From: Rhizobium aethiopicum
GTDB lineage: Bacteria; Pseudomonadota; Alphaproteobacteria; Rhizobiales; Rhizobiaceae
Length of the DNA stretch: 64,000 nucleotides
Assembly (NCBI RefSeq): GCF_900094625.1
Contig: NZ_FMAJ01000004.1
Span: 1-64,000, forward strand
Direction of reading: 5' to 3'
Numbering within the stretch: position 1 is the stretch's first letter; every line of letters starts with the position of its first letter. The notes below the pieces were generated by a model, which had not been told where the DNA came from, did no database searches, and saw only the letters and a list, made by a program, of their open reading frames with translations. Shown here one piece after another: positions 9,201 to 16,341 of the stretch. The position numbers and the translations under genes were made by a program.

Positions 9201-11144
9201 TAACCGAGCGCCAAGTTGTAGGGATCGCTGGTGACCGTCATTCCGTATGACGACTAGTCCGGCATCTCCCATCAGCGAGATGATTCTGTCGATGCGGGCG
9301 CGGTCCGCCGGATCTTCTGAAGCGAGACTATTTTCGGCTAGTTGCTCGCCGGTCCCAAGCGTCAACAGCCTCTTGAGTAGTCTACGGACCGTGCGCTTGT
9401 GCGCGTCATCCCACGCGCCGACCAAGTCGTTCGCCCGGGCCTTCAATGATCCGACTACACCACCCTGGAGGGCCTCGTAGTCCGCCGCGGTCAGGGCTCT
9501 GTCGCTGCTCCGGCGCCGAAGATAATTGAGGTACATTTGGCTCAACGCAAAAGAGAGAAGCGGCAATGCGCCGGGCATTTGTACAACTTCGTTGACGAGC
9601 TGCTCGACCAGATCACTCGATTCGAACCGCATCACTTTGACCGCCGCCGGTCCTTCGATGACCCGGCGCAGTTCATCTTGCGTCATAGGGGGCACAAGAA
9701 AGCGTGCTTGCGCCCAACCGTCGTTCAATGGCGATTGCGCGAACTGCGGTTCGTACTCGGACCGCACCGTTATGAGCGCTCGAAGCCCAACGCCGCTGTC
9801 TCCAACAATCGCTCGTTCAATCAGCGTCAAGTAATCCCGCATCACAGCGCCGTCGTGGCTCATGGTGATCAGTTCCTCCGCTTGATCGATCACCAAAAAA
9901 ACCTCGCCAACGCCAGAGAGCGATTCTACCCAATTCTTAAGCGCGGCCGGGTCCGATCTCAGCACCCGCCCATCGGGCGTGTAAGTTTCTTCTGAAGTGG
10001 CGCTCCGGAGGGCCCTTGCCAGGCTTTGGAAAGGGTCAGGACCCGGTCGAACAATGATGGGATCAGTGAGCTTATTTTGAAAGCGATGATCGCTCCTCAG
10101 CCGCGGTACCAGTCCTGCTCGGACCAGGCTGGACTTCCCTATGCCTGATGGACCGGTCACCACCACCAGATGCTTACTCAGGACAAATTCGACGAGGCTT
10201 TTGCTGACCTCTCCCCTCCCATAGAAGAGATCATGATGCTCGGCGTCGTAAGGCGTCAGGCCTCGCCACGGATTGGTTTTTTCATCGAGGGGTGGCGCGT
10301 CCGGAAGCGATAATTCGGTTTTCGGTGCCAAAAACACAAACTGCCCTTTGTCGTGCTTTTGCAAGGGCCACAGAATCGGAGTTTGTTTAGATTTTCGCTG
10401 ACCGTCCGGGCGTAACTCTGCTTCGATGTAAAGGTATAGCTCGGTCGCCGTAATAACGCCGTCTCCAGCGGCGGCGCCTGCCGGAAGATCGGCCGCGCCC
10501 CTTAACCCGCGGATCAGAGCTGCGGCGAAAGGAGAGTGAGCATGGTTATCGTCGCGTTTGCCCAGGGGCTTGGCGCCGGCAATGTCGATTGCTTCCTCGT
10601 CATGCGCTGCTGAGGCGATGGCCTGCCAGGCGGCGTCTTGAACGAACCATCGAAAACGTTCCTTGTGAAGTTGTGCTGCTGCTGGCGCGACTTGACGAGT
10701 GTTAGCCCAACGGAAAGCGCCAGCGAAGCAACAGTCTAGTACCACTAGCATATGCCGACATGGCAACGCTAATAGGGCGCTTTGCAATTCCACCATAGAA
10801 ATAAAGGTTTGGCGTTCGTCGTGCTTGGCATCTTGTGGAAGTATGTAGCCTTCTGGTCCGCTGTCGCCTTCCAGTGCGATACCATGCCCCGCGAAGTAGA
10901 AGACCACCCTGTCGTCTTCGGATATCTGCGACTGAAGCGCGAGAAGCCGAGCGCGTAGGCTCTCCGCTTTCGCCTCCTCGTTCACGATGATTTCAGTTTC
11001 GAAGAAGTGCTCCTCGGAAAGCACCTTCGCAAGTTCGTCTGCATCGCCGACCGGTGTCCTAAGTGGAGGCACGCCATTTTCGTAGCGGTCAATCGCCACG
11101 AGAATCGCTACACTTCGGCGAAAGCCCTCCACCACATCCCCCAT
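6216..11144 (-). CDS. Caspase - STAND NTPase (nSTAND1) - transmembrane - WD40 protein
   Basis: 1642 residues. A caspase domain comes first, with His87 in YFAGHG and Cys139 in VVLDCCF. A STAND NTPase follows: NPWRGLTPYDAEHHDLFYGR at 291-310, Walker A GPSGIGKSS at 331-339, and Walker B VFLVIDQAEE at 415-424. One hydrophobic segment near 835-860 (ICILIALTIGLAFLAWFA) is followed by a charged coiled stretch. The C-terminal half is a WD40-type repeat array. The logic of the family is sensor repeats, an NTPase switch and a protease effector, probably anchored at the membrane. Both caspase catalytic residues are intact. It sits upstream of the patatin, second caspase and MBL genes on the same strand, across a 267-nt gap. 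Confidence 0.9.
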   Translation of the reverse strand: MGDVVEGFRRSVAILVAIDRYENGVPPLRTPVGDADELAKVLSEEHFFETEIIVNEEAKAESLRARLLALQSQISEDDRVVFYFAGHGIALEGDSGPEGYILPQDAKHDERQTFISMVELQSALLALPCRHMLVVLDCCFAGAFRWANTRQVAPAAAQLHKERFRWFVQDAAWQAIASAAHDEEAIDIAGAKPLGKRDDNHAHSPFAAALIRGLRGAADLPAGAAAGDGVITATELYLYIEAELRPDGQRKSKQTPILWPLQKHDKGQFVFLAPKTELSLPDAPPLDEKTNPWRGLTPYDAEHHDLFYGRGEVSKSLVEFVLSKHLVVVTGPSGIGKSSLVRAGLVPRLRSDHRFQNKLTDPIIVRPGPDPFQSLARALRSATSEETYTPDGRVLRSDPAALKNWVESLSGVGEVFLVIDQAEELITMSHDGAVMRDYLTLIERAIVGDSGVGLRALITVRSEYEPQFAQSPLNDGWAQARFLVPPMTQDELRRVIEGPAAVKVMRFESSDLVEQLVNEVVQMPGALPLLSFALSQMYLNYLRRRSSDRALTAADYEALQGGVVGSLKARANDLVGAWDDAHKRTVRRLLKRLLTLGTGEQLAENSLASEDPADRARIDRIISLMGDAGLVVIRNDGHQRSLQLGARLSSRHLDHLMQQAERAFHWYQESARRVLERFVSVDVGQFARRRVPRREFVVSDSAEQVRVDKILDEFDSARLIVSDKIDDEPFLELAHDALILGWDRLLSWVRGDALLIADLRRLTSDAATWIMAPKEQTGRLWSDPARLSGLKTLTASAAPGLNLEETRFALASFKRARRNQIIRWSTICILIALTIGLAFLAWFADDRRQLAEVRAREAKSQQLAAEASVRNVGDIGVPEESVILALHSLSLRYSPQGFNALMEALDFLPNASGKVDIASPPQQLRFIDSGQLLVGVRDTIVDVIDAKTNRRKKELPHKGRVLQTFFSPPSGQLLTIGSRSVSVWDIKELSFVRTIEFDKEITGVSMSPDALDIAVGFSGGAITIISCDNLDERWQLKVSSSPRSISFLDTNRIAVAVENPKGESALATSDIPAFAGIQSVFEDTRSNVFVLNFRQNTWEKKLPVEAAASVLETSPDGTMLAVGLTNGKVNLFNSVDWANIGEVAQRARVVRSMRFLTDDILAIASQSGVITLYSVAARKVFQTLPHSGLVRDMAVDGKRQHILSLSADGIAYGWNLAANSMLVTKRGRTERFRFRGVGAVRSIALDTDTGMVAMGDAGGNVYFASFDAKSPFEAVNTVLGGLGSALALDKTRSIAAFATNAFNKVVAWPAGSEKASWIGLPSINGQANIGASYDMDLEADGSLALTANGNGLYIRSTASPSTAQKLEGGPVANDWVYARFQGGGANIVGATTDTVAIWREKNGDYQPVTSYPADDTIFAIAGHPTRPFFFTAGNTLSIRKIADGTEIGKRDLGDTIEAIGLDQSGECIAVGTASGRVVLLRGADWDERLELGHHEEAVTYLAVSSNCQFIASVSGKIDRSVVMQGDQSLRLWSVSEHRELLRLPVATPAAVQFDAQDDLALLEEGRLFRVNWSVPGLIARACGSVQQDLSPEIRAQFDLPPSICQAGSNDAAITSLPDRLSQIMNNVADWILGLTHFITERH

Positions 11145-11210
11145 TATTCCGAAATCAATGAAACAGCAGCGGCGCGCCCGTTCCCTTCGAGCTGCACAAC
11201 CGAAAGCACT

Positions 11211-11564
11211 TCAGACGATAAACGCATAAGACAAAGTTGCAAGGTTGTCGTGGTTGCTGGCAGCTCGAACCTCATCGGTTAAGGGCCTGAAGGCCGTCGC
11301 TGGAAGCAAACCATCGAGATGGATATCATTGTCCGCGCTAGCGAGGCTCTTGAGCGGAATCGAACCGCCGACCCCGTCGTTTGGCCGATATTTTCGCGCC
11401 GAATCTCCCTGCACGGGCAGCTGCTTGCTCTCGGGAATGGCCGGTATGGGGCCGGTTGCAGAGCGTTCGGTCCTGGAAGCCGGAGTGACAGAGCCGCCGC
11501 AAAGCACGGGCGAAGACATAGCTGGCTGTAGGCTAAAGAGAACGCTATCAACCGCACGCGCCAC
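11211..11564 (-). CDS. Small hypothetical protein (117 aa)
   Basis: I do not recognise a family. The frame lies between the 61-aa gene, which it overlaps by 17 nt, and the caspase-STAND gene, 66 nt downstream, all on the minus strand. The middle is Ser/Pro-rich (for example SVTPASRTERSATGPIPAIP). The C-terminal third (DNDIHLDGLLPATAFRPL) reads like an ordinary folded protein. Overlapping frames on both strands are also open here, so coding status rests on context and amino-acid composition. Confidence 0.4.
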   Translation of the reverse strand: MARAVDSVLFSLQPAMSSPVLCGGSVTPASRTERSATGPIPAIPESKQLPVQGDSARKYRPNDGVGGSIPLKSLASADNDIHLDGLLPATAFRPLTDEVRAASNHDNLATLSYAFIV

Positions 11565-11733
11565 TTAGGTGCCATGGGTAGATGACCGAGCTCGGGATTC
11601 TCGTCGCGATTATAATATCGCCGCTGCGGGTGTAAACTGGCAGATCCGGAAAAGCATCGTGCAACTCGGAGAGTGGGATCGACTGCATACAGATCTCTTG
11701 CGAGAGCGGAATTCCAGTGTCCGGATCAGTCAT
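11548..11733 (-). CDS. Small hypothetical protein (61 aa)
   Basis: The start codon at 11733 overlaps, as ATGA, the stop codon of the frame that carries the likely true C-terminus of the membrane protein upstream. This kind of coupling is seen between many real genes in this island. The sequence (MTDPDTGIPLSQEI...) has no transmembrane segment and no motif I know. Confidence 0.4.
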   Translation of the reverse strand: MTDPDTGIPLSQEICMQSIPLSELHDAFPDLPVYTRSGDIIIATRIPSSVIYPWHLSGACG

Positions 11734-12499
11734 AATTTCTGTTTCTTAGCATATATCATAGCGTCGTTATTCTCGAAATAAATCCCGACAACGTCTGACT
11801 CACGGACCCGCCACTCGTTGTAGGCACCGTTCGAAACCTGAAAACTACGCTCGAAGGTATCGGAAATACGATCTTATGTGAGTTGCGCCACGTTCCGGGA
11901 TTGGCAACTGAGTGCGCATTAACTTCTACGCCCTCGACGCTTGGGGTCACTATCTTTCCGAACGAAATTTGAAGATGGAGTTCGGTTTCCTTCGCAGGTG
12001 TTTTTCCCAGATTGGCGGCTTCAACGCTGAACTGGATTGCGAAAGTGCCCCGATGTTCTGCAAGCTGTATGACGGGGCGCTCCAGCCTGATCCATGGCCG
12101 TTGATCAAGGATGAAGTTCTCTCGCGCTAGCTGGTTGGCATTAAGAGCAGCTTTCGCTGCTGCTGCAGCGGCCTTTGTCGACGCCCATGTCAACAATAGG
12201 GTGACGACGAGTCCCAAGGCGCCAATTACCGAGACGATAAGTTGGAGCCACCCGATCCACAACTGCGTTTCGCTCGCGGTAGCGGACCTTTCCGTAGCAA
12301 TCGCCGAACGCTGTTGGGCTTCGAGATCCAATGCATCGTGACGTTCAGCAGCCGAACGCTGCCGTAAATCTTCTTGTAACGACAACTTGTCCGGAACTAT
12401 GCGGACGGGAACTGGGAACTCCGTCTCTTGCGATGTCTGAGCGCTAGCGGCGGCTGGGCTCGCCAGCGTCATACAAGCCGTCATCATAAAGTGTAGCAC
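11730..12499 (-). CDS. Membrane-anchored protein with probable frameshift
   Basis: Starting at GTG 12499 the protein has a short N-terminal hydrophobic segment, a charged coiled region rich in Arg/Glu/Ala (residues 40-75), a transmembrane helix (IGWLQLIVSVIGALGLVVTLLL), and a C-terminal globular part beginning ENFILDQRPWIRLERP. The continuous frame ends at 11756 with an unnatural tail. From about 11875 a different frame reads SDTFERSFQVSNGAYNEWRV and continues to DVVGIYFENNDAMIYAKKQKL, stopping at 11730 in an ATGA overlap with the next gene. I infer a one-base frameshift (mutation or sequencing error) near 11870-11880. The function is unknown; the layout suggests a membrane partner for the tagging or caspase proteins. 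Confidence 0.6.
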
Positions 12500-12535
12500 G
12501 AGAAAGGGGGAACTAATGCGCGACCGTTCATTGTC

Positions 12536-13141
12536 TTATTCGCGGTGGTTGTCCGAAATAGATCGAAGGCGCTGCAAATCTTCGTCGTCTGCCGCCCGCG
12601 AAGGCGTCGGGCGAACATTGCCGAAATATTTCCGCTCTAAACCACCATAGGTGATGCTCTCCGGCAACTGGGTCAGCCGCATCTGAAACATTTTCGCTCC
12701 AACGACGAGCTCAATTGGATTGTTGCCGTGGTTGAAGAGCTCGATGGAAAAACAGCCCCGAAATCCCGGCTGGACCATGGTGTTCACCGCGATCCCAAGC
12801 CTGTTGTAGCTGCTCCGCGTTAGGACGTCCGCATAGCAGTCACCTGGAAGCGCGATGTATTCAAGTGTCGTCGCAAGTACAACCTGATCCGGATAGAGAA
12901 TGAACCGCTCGCCGAGTTCACGACGAGTCGGCTGGAAATAGGACGAGATCGCGCGAAACCTTTCGTCGTCCCGCGCGATGCCTATATAGGGCCGCCGGGT
13001 CACGATGGAGACGAGAAAGTCGTAGCCCAGCCGGAGATCAATGGTCAAATCGCCGATCTGACCGTCGTCAAGAAGAGGATCAATCCATAGGCCAGTGGGA
13101 TCGTTTTTGCCGAGCCGGGCGAGAACGTCTTTTTTTATCAT
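12536..13141 (-). CDS. dcd: dCTP deaminase / dUTPase-family protein
   Basis: 201 residues from ATG 13141, which overlaps the stop of the metallopeptidase gene (ATGA). The family signature is clear: LTRSSYNRLGIAVN (Arg109-Ser110-Ser111) followed by PGFRGCFSIELFNHG with the catalytic glutamate at 134. Enzymes of this family deaminate dCTP or hydrolyse dUTP. Stand-alone dCTP deaminases are known anti-phage proteins that drain the dCTP pool. Placement in an operon with ubiquitin-like and protease genes, away from any nucleotide-metabolism gene, favours a defence role. The housekeeping copy would be elsewhere. Confidence 0.85.
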   Translation of the reverse strand: MIKKDVLARLGKNDPTGLWIDPLLDDGQIGDLTIDLRLGYDFLVSIVTRRPYIGIARDDERFRAISSYFQPTRRELGERFILYPDQVVLATTLEYIALPGDCYADVLTRSSYNRLGIAVNTMVQPGFRGCFSIELFNHGNNPIELVVGAKMFQMRLTQLPESITYGGLERKYFGNVRPTPSRAADDEDLQRLRSISDNHRE

Positions 13142-14232
13142 GCGGCTCCCCGTTTCCATATCTCTCGAATGGACGCATTTCTAATCGACTTTTCGACAAG
13201 GTCGTTCACAATGCGGGTCGCATCGAGGTGGCCCCCGCCGGTCGCCCAATTCGGTCCGCCACCCGATTTGACCTTTCCAAGATAGGACCAGCCGGCGGCA
13301 AACATGCCGTGAAGTTCCTCGTCGTTCGAGATTGCGTATGGGCGGATGTCGTCAAACGCCGTTTCTAACGGAGGCACAGCATAACGGGACTGGAGCGTTG
13401 GGAGACCAAGGCTCTTCAAGGCGGCCTGATACATCTCCAGTTCCTCGAATTTGTCGCCGTCCAGGAAAGACTGGATCGTGCCGAGGCGTTTCTCCGTCGA
13501 AGGATGGGTCAGACTGATCTCCGCGTTTGGGTTGATCGCGTAGAGCGTATCAATGATCACCGGCCCGACATAACAAGCTGCAAAAAGATCCGCGAAATGC
13601 TCGCGTCGATGGACGAGCAAAAGCTCGAGCACTTCGGGCGTGGCCTTAGGCTGTGGATGCGTCAGAAGGGTTGAGCCAGAAACGTTGCGCGCAAGATCAA
13701 CGAAGTGTCCGAGTTCGTGATAAAGTGCCGCACAAAAGAGCGGCATGTGCTTGTAGATTCGGGGAACGCCGATGAAGATGAGCTTCTCCTCAGGCAATTT
13801 CCCTTGATAGCGGTCCATTGCAGTCGCCACAAACTCCCAAGGGTCCCCCGGTTTGAGATGGAAGTCCTTTTCGTCGGTCAGAGCGGTCGTGATGATGCAC
13901 TTGCCTGGCAACCATTCGTTGATCGCGTGGCGCATGCAATATTCAATCTCGTAGGGCGCCTCTTTCGTCGTTGAACCTTGAAGATAGCGATGACAGGTCC
14001 AGACCTTCTCCGTAAAAGACCGGAGGATTTCTTCATCGTAGGCCGGCGACACCTCAAGCGCGTGTTTGATGACATCGATCAGCGCGTTAGCATGTTTTTC
14101 AATCGCGCGATTGAAATAGGGTGTCTTGGAGAGCTGTGTCAGGCTTTCGGCCAGTAGTGCAAGATCAGTCCGCGGATGCAATTCTCGGCTCCAAATTTCG
14201 GAGCACCTTATGAGCAACGGCTTGGCTGACAT
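13138..14232 (-). CDS. HExxH zinc metallopeptidase-like protein
   Basis: 364 residues by the longest frame. The zinc site is visible: YHELGHFVD (His172, Glu173, His176) and, about 35 residues later, RREHFADLFAA with Glu211 as the probable third ligand, a gluzincin-type arrangement. There is no signal peptide. The longest frame overlaps the upstream 130-aa gene by 68 nt. A TTG at 14181 with GGAG 7 nt before it gives a shorter overlap and may be the real start. I know no named family. The neighbours suggest it processes or responds to the tagging system, for example as a protease effector. Confidence 0.7.
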   Translation of the reverse strand: MSAKPLLIRCSEIWSRELHPRTDLALLAESLTQLSKTPYFNRAIEKHANALIDVIKHALEVSPAYDEEILRSFTEKVWTCHRYLQGSTTKEAPYEIEYCMRHAINEWLPGKCIITTALTDEKDFHLKPGDPWEFVATAMDRYQGKLPEEKLIFIGVPRIYKHMPLFCAALYHELGHFVDLARNVSGSTLLTHPQPKATPEVLELLLVHRREHFADLFAACYVGPVIIDTLYAINPNAEISLTHPSTEKRLGTIQSFLDGDKFEELEMYQAALKSLGLPTLQSRYAVPPLETAFDDIRPYAISNDEELHGMFAAGWSYLGKVKSGGGPNWATGGGHLDATRIVNDLVEKSIRNASIREIWKRGAA

Positions 14233-14557
14233 CGTCGAGCGAATTGACCCCGTCTAGAGCGTCACGCAGACCCTTGTACGCCAAGAGATCGTTGGCAAGC
14301 TGCACCGCTTGCGGCGTGACATCTGGAGAGATCGCATGCGGGTTGTCAGAAAGTAGTCTCGCTTGGTGCAATACACAGTCAAAGTGGAGCGATAAAGGAT
14401 TGGAAACTGGGCTGTTCCCGCGATCGATTAGAACCAATGCCAGTCGAAATAGCTCCAATCGCCTACTGTTTTCGGATGGCATGGCTGCAAGCATATCGTC
14501 CCCCAACTCGCGCCGAATCGAAGCGAGAATAACTCGGCAGAGTTGAGAGTGGAACAA
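14165..14557 (-). CDS. Hypothetical protein (130 aa)
   Basis: Starts 7 nt after the DUF6527 gene stop and runs into the metallopeptidase gene. The sequence is mostly helical (RRLELFRLALVLIDRGNSP, QAVQLANDLLAYKGLRDAL) with no motif I recognise and no transmembrane segment. Tight packing on both sides supports it as a real gene, perhaps an adaptor or immunity-like partner of the metallopeptidase. Confidence 0.65.
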   Translation of the reverse strand: MFHSQLCRVILASIRRELGDDMLAAMPSENSRRLELFRLALVLIDRGNSPVSNPLSLHFDCVLHQARLLSDNPHAISPDVTPQAVQLANDLLAYKGLRDALDGVNSLDDVSQAVAHKVLRNLEPRIASAD

Positions 14558-14563
14558 GACATA

Positions 14564-14935
14564 CTAATTTTCCGGTAATATATCCCCACTATCTTTGCAC
14601 CATTCTATCCGACCGCCGCGCATCCAGAAATGGCAACGGCAACCGTCGGTCCGGCGCACGGACGGCTCGAGACTTGGCCGGCCGAGCCAGTCGGAACTGA
14701 CTGACCAACGCGGACGCCGTTCCTGATTGAGCGAGAGAAGGATTGGAGCCCCGCAGCCGGACGGGCAGGTAAACGTCACCCATTTCGGCCGATCGGCTGG
14801 ACCGACGATGACGGCGCGGCCTGGAAGAAGTTCATCAGGACCTGGCATATCGAGCGCCGTCGAAGCGAGAAACGCCGGACGTTCGATGATACAGAGCCAG
14901 GCAAGCATCCTGGCAAACGAGGTACGCAATATCAT
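14564..14935 (-). CDS. DUF6527 family protein of a ubiquitin-like system
   Basis: 123 residues from ATG 14935, which overlaps the E1 stop (ATGA). The longer frame from 15004 would overlap the E1 gene much further. Conserved features are KWVTFTCPSGCGAPILLSL and a cysteine pair plus a later cysteine in DGCRCHFW...GRIEWC, suggesting a small zinc-binding fold. DUF6527 proteins are found next to bacterial E1/E2/JAB gene sets. Their biochemical role is not something I can state from the sequence. Confidence 0.8.
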   Translation of the reverse strand: MILRTSFARMLAWLCIIERPAFLASTALDMPGPDELLPGRAVIVGPADRPKWVTFTCPSGCGAPILLSLNQERRPRWSVSSDWLGRPSLEPSVRRTDGCRCHFWMRGGRIEWCKDSGDILPEN

Positions 14936-16341
14936 CCTGCTCTCCCCAGGAATGGTTGAACATCGCCGAGGCCGTGGATACGGTCGGATGTGCAGATGCG
15001 GCACGGCTCCTGTTTTGCCCCGGGCCGGAAGTCCTCAACCAGATTGAACTTGCGAACCCGGTTGGCGATGGAGCCATCTTCACCGCGAAACTGGTTCATG
15101 CGCTGGATCATTTCCTCGACAGCCATTGTTGCGACCGAGGTTGTAAAGGAAATAACAGCGGGCGACGGATCGCCCTCACCGCGGACATAGGCTTCTGTCT
15201 TGCGGCGTTCATATTCCTCCGGCTCGTTGCGACGCAGCGCCTCTTCTGCTGCGATCCGGGCGTCGACAACACGCCGGCAGACGAGGCAGCTGCTTCCCGG
15301 CTCCAGCACAGACACGCGGCCGTCGGCTTCCAAGCACGAGATTGCGAAGCGCTCGGTGACGCGAAGCGCAAGGCCAATATCGATGACCGGGATGAGGTAG
15401 TAATAGGCCAGTCGATTGAGCAGTAGGCGGCCGTCGTGATCGTCGGTACAGCCAAAGATCAGGTCCATTGACTTTAGCGCGTCGCGGCATTCGGCTGAAC
15501 CGATCCAGCTGTCATACGTCCGCACCTGCGTTCCAAGGCCCATTCTCTCGATCTCGCGCTTTGCGACCTCGACCTTTTTGACCTTGCGTTCCGCGTCGTC
15601 CCAAGTGGCGCCATAAAGGCGATTGAGATTTGAGTGCTCGATGTGATCAGGGTCGAAGATGCCGATGTGCCCGGCGCCCATTCGCGGCAGTTGCTGCAGA
15701 AGAGGGCTTCCCGTGCCACCGGCGCCCACCACGCCGATCCGCATATGGCTCATCAGACGGTTGAAGCCGGCTCCCAACGCCAGTTCCTGTCGCGCAAGCG
15801 CAGGCGAGGCAAGGGTGGGCTCTGTGGCAAGGAATGTCGTGTGCCAATTGCCGCCGATCGTGCGAGCGTAGCCGAGATTGACGACGATATCCGGAGACGT
15901 CCATACGCGGCCGGCGACGAGCTTGTCGTTGGCAAAAAGCAAGCTCGGCAGCACTGCTGTCTCGCCATTTCGATTTTGCGCGAGGCGGGCAAGCTCCGCC
16001 TCGTTGCGATCATCCTGAGAAGAGAAATGATCGGGACCGCGCGGATGGGAATGGGCGATGCCCACATGGAGGCCTTCACGGTCGGCGCGGGCCAGAAGCT
16101 CCACGAAACGCTTGGTGCTCCACGAGATGTGCTGGTGGTCCGCAGACTTGATCTCGTCGTCTGCTACCCGAAGCACGTCCTTGACCATCAGGCGAAGCCG
16201 CGGCTGCCCATCGAACGGATCTTGCTCGATGCGGGAAAGTCCGAAGAGGACGTAGGCTGCATGCTCTGTGTCGTCAAAGCGGCAGAGCTCGGCGCGAAGC
16301 ACGCCGAGATGCAGTTCGTTGATTGCGAGGTCGGCTCTCAT
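14932..16341 (-). CDS. JAB/MPN deubiquitinase-like domain fused to E1 (ThiF-type) adenylating enzyme
   Basis: 469 residues from ATG 16341 (ATGA overlap with the Ubl-E2 gene). Residues 1-150 form a JAB/MPN metalloprotease domain with AHSHP at 96-100 and SSQDD at 107-111, the JAMM metal site. Residues 195-440 form the E1 Rossmann domain: GVVGAGGTGSP near 203-212, FDPDHIEHSNLNR at 229-241, and two CxxC zinc pairs (SCLVCRR and EPCRICTS). The E1 part should adenylate the C-terminus of a ubiquitin-like protein; the JAB part should cleave the ubiquitin-like precursor or remove the tag. Fusing both activities in one chain is a known arrangement in bacterial systems. Confidence 0.9.
   Translation of the reverse strand: MRADLAINELHLGVLRAELCRFDDTEHAAYVLFGLSRIEQDPFDGQPRLRLMVKDVLRVADDEIKSADHQHISWSTKRFVELLARADREGLHVGIAHSHPRGPDHFSSQDDRNEAELARLAQNRNGETAVLPSLLFANDKLVAGRVWTSPDIVVNLGYARTIGGNWHTTFLATEPTLASPALARQELALGAGFNRLMSHMRIGVVGAGGTGSPLLQQLPRMGAGHIGIFDPDHIEHSNLNRLYGATWDDAERKVKKVEVAKREIERMGLGTQVRTYDSWIGSAECRDALKSMDLIFGCTDDHDGRLLLNRLAYYYLIPVIDIGLALRVTERFAISCLEADGRVSVLEPGSSCLVCRRVVDARIAAEEALRRNEPEEYERRKTEAYVRGEGDPSPAVISFTTSVATMAVEEMIQRMNQFRGEDGSIANRVRKFNLVEDFRPGAKQEPCRICTSDRIHGLGDVQPFLGRAG

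Noticed and set aside
11335..11390. tRNA-like T-arm on the minus strand (GGCGG-TTCGATT-CCGCT)
   Set aside because: No matching acceptor, D-arm or anticodon arm is found upstream; it lies inside the 117-aa frame.
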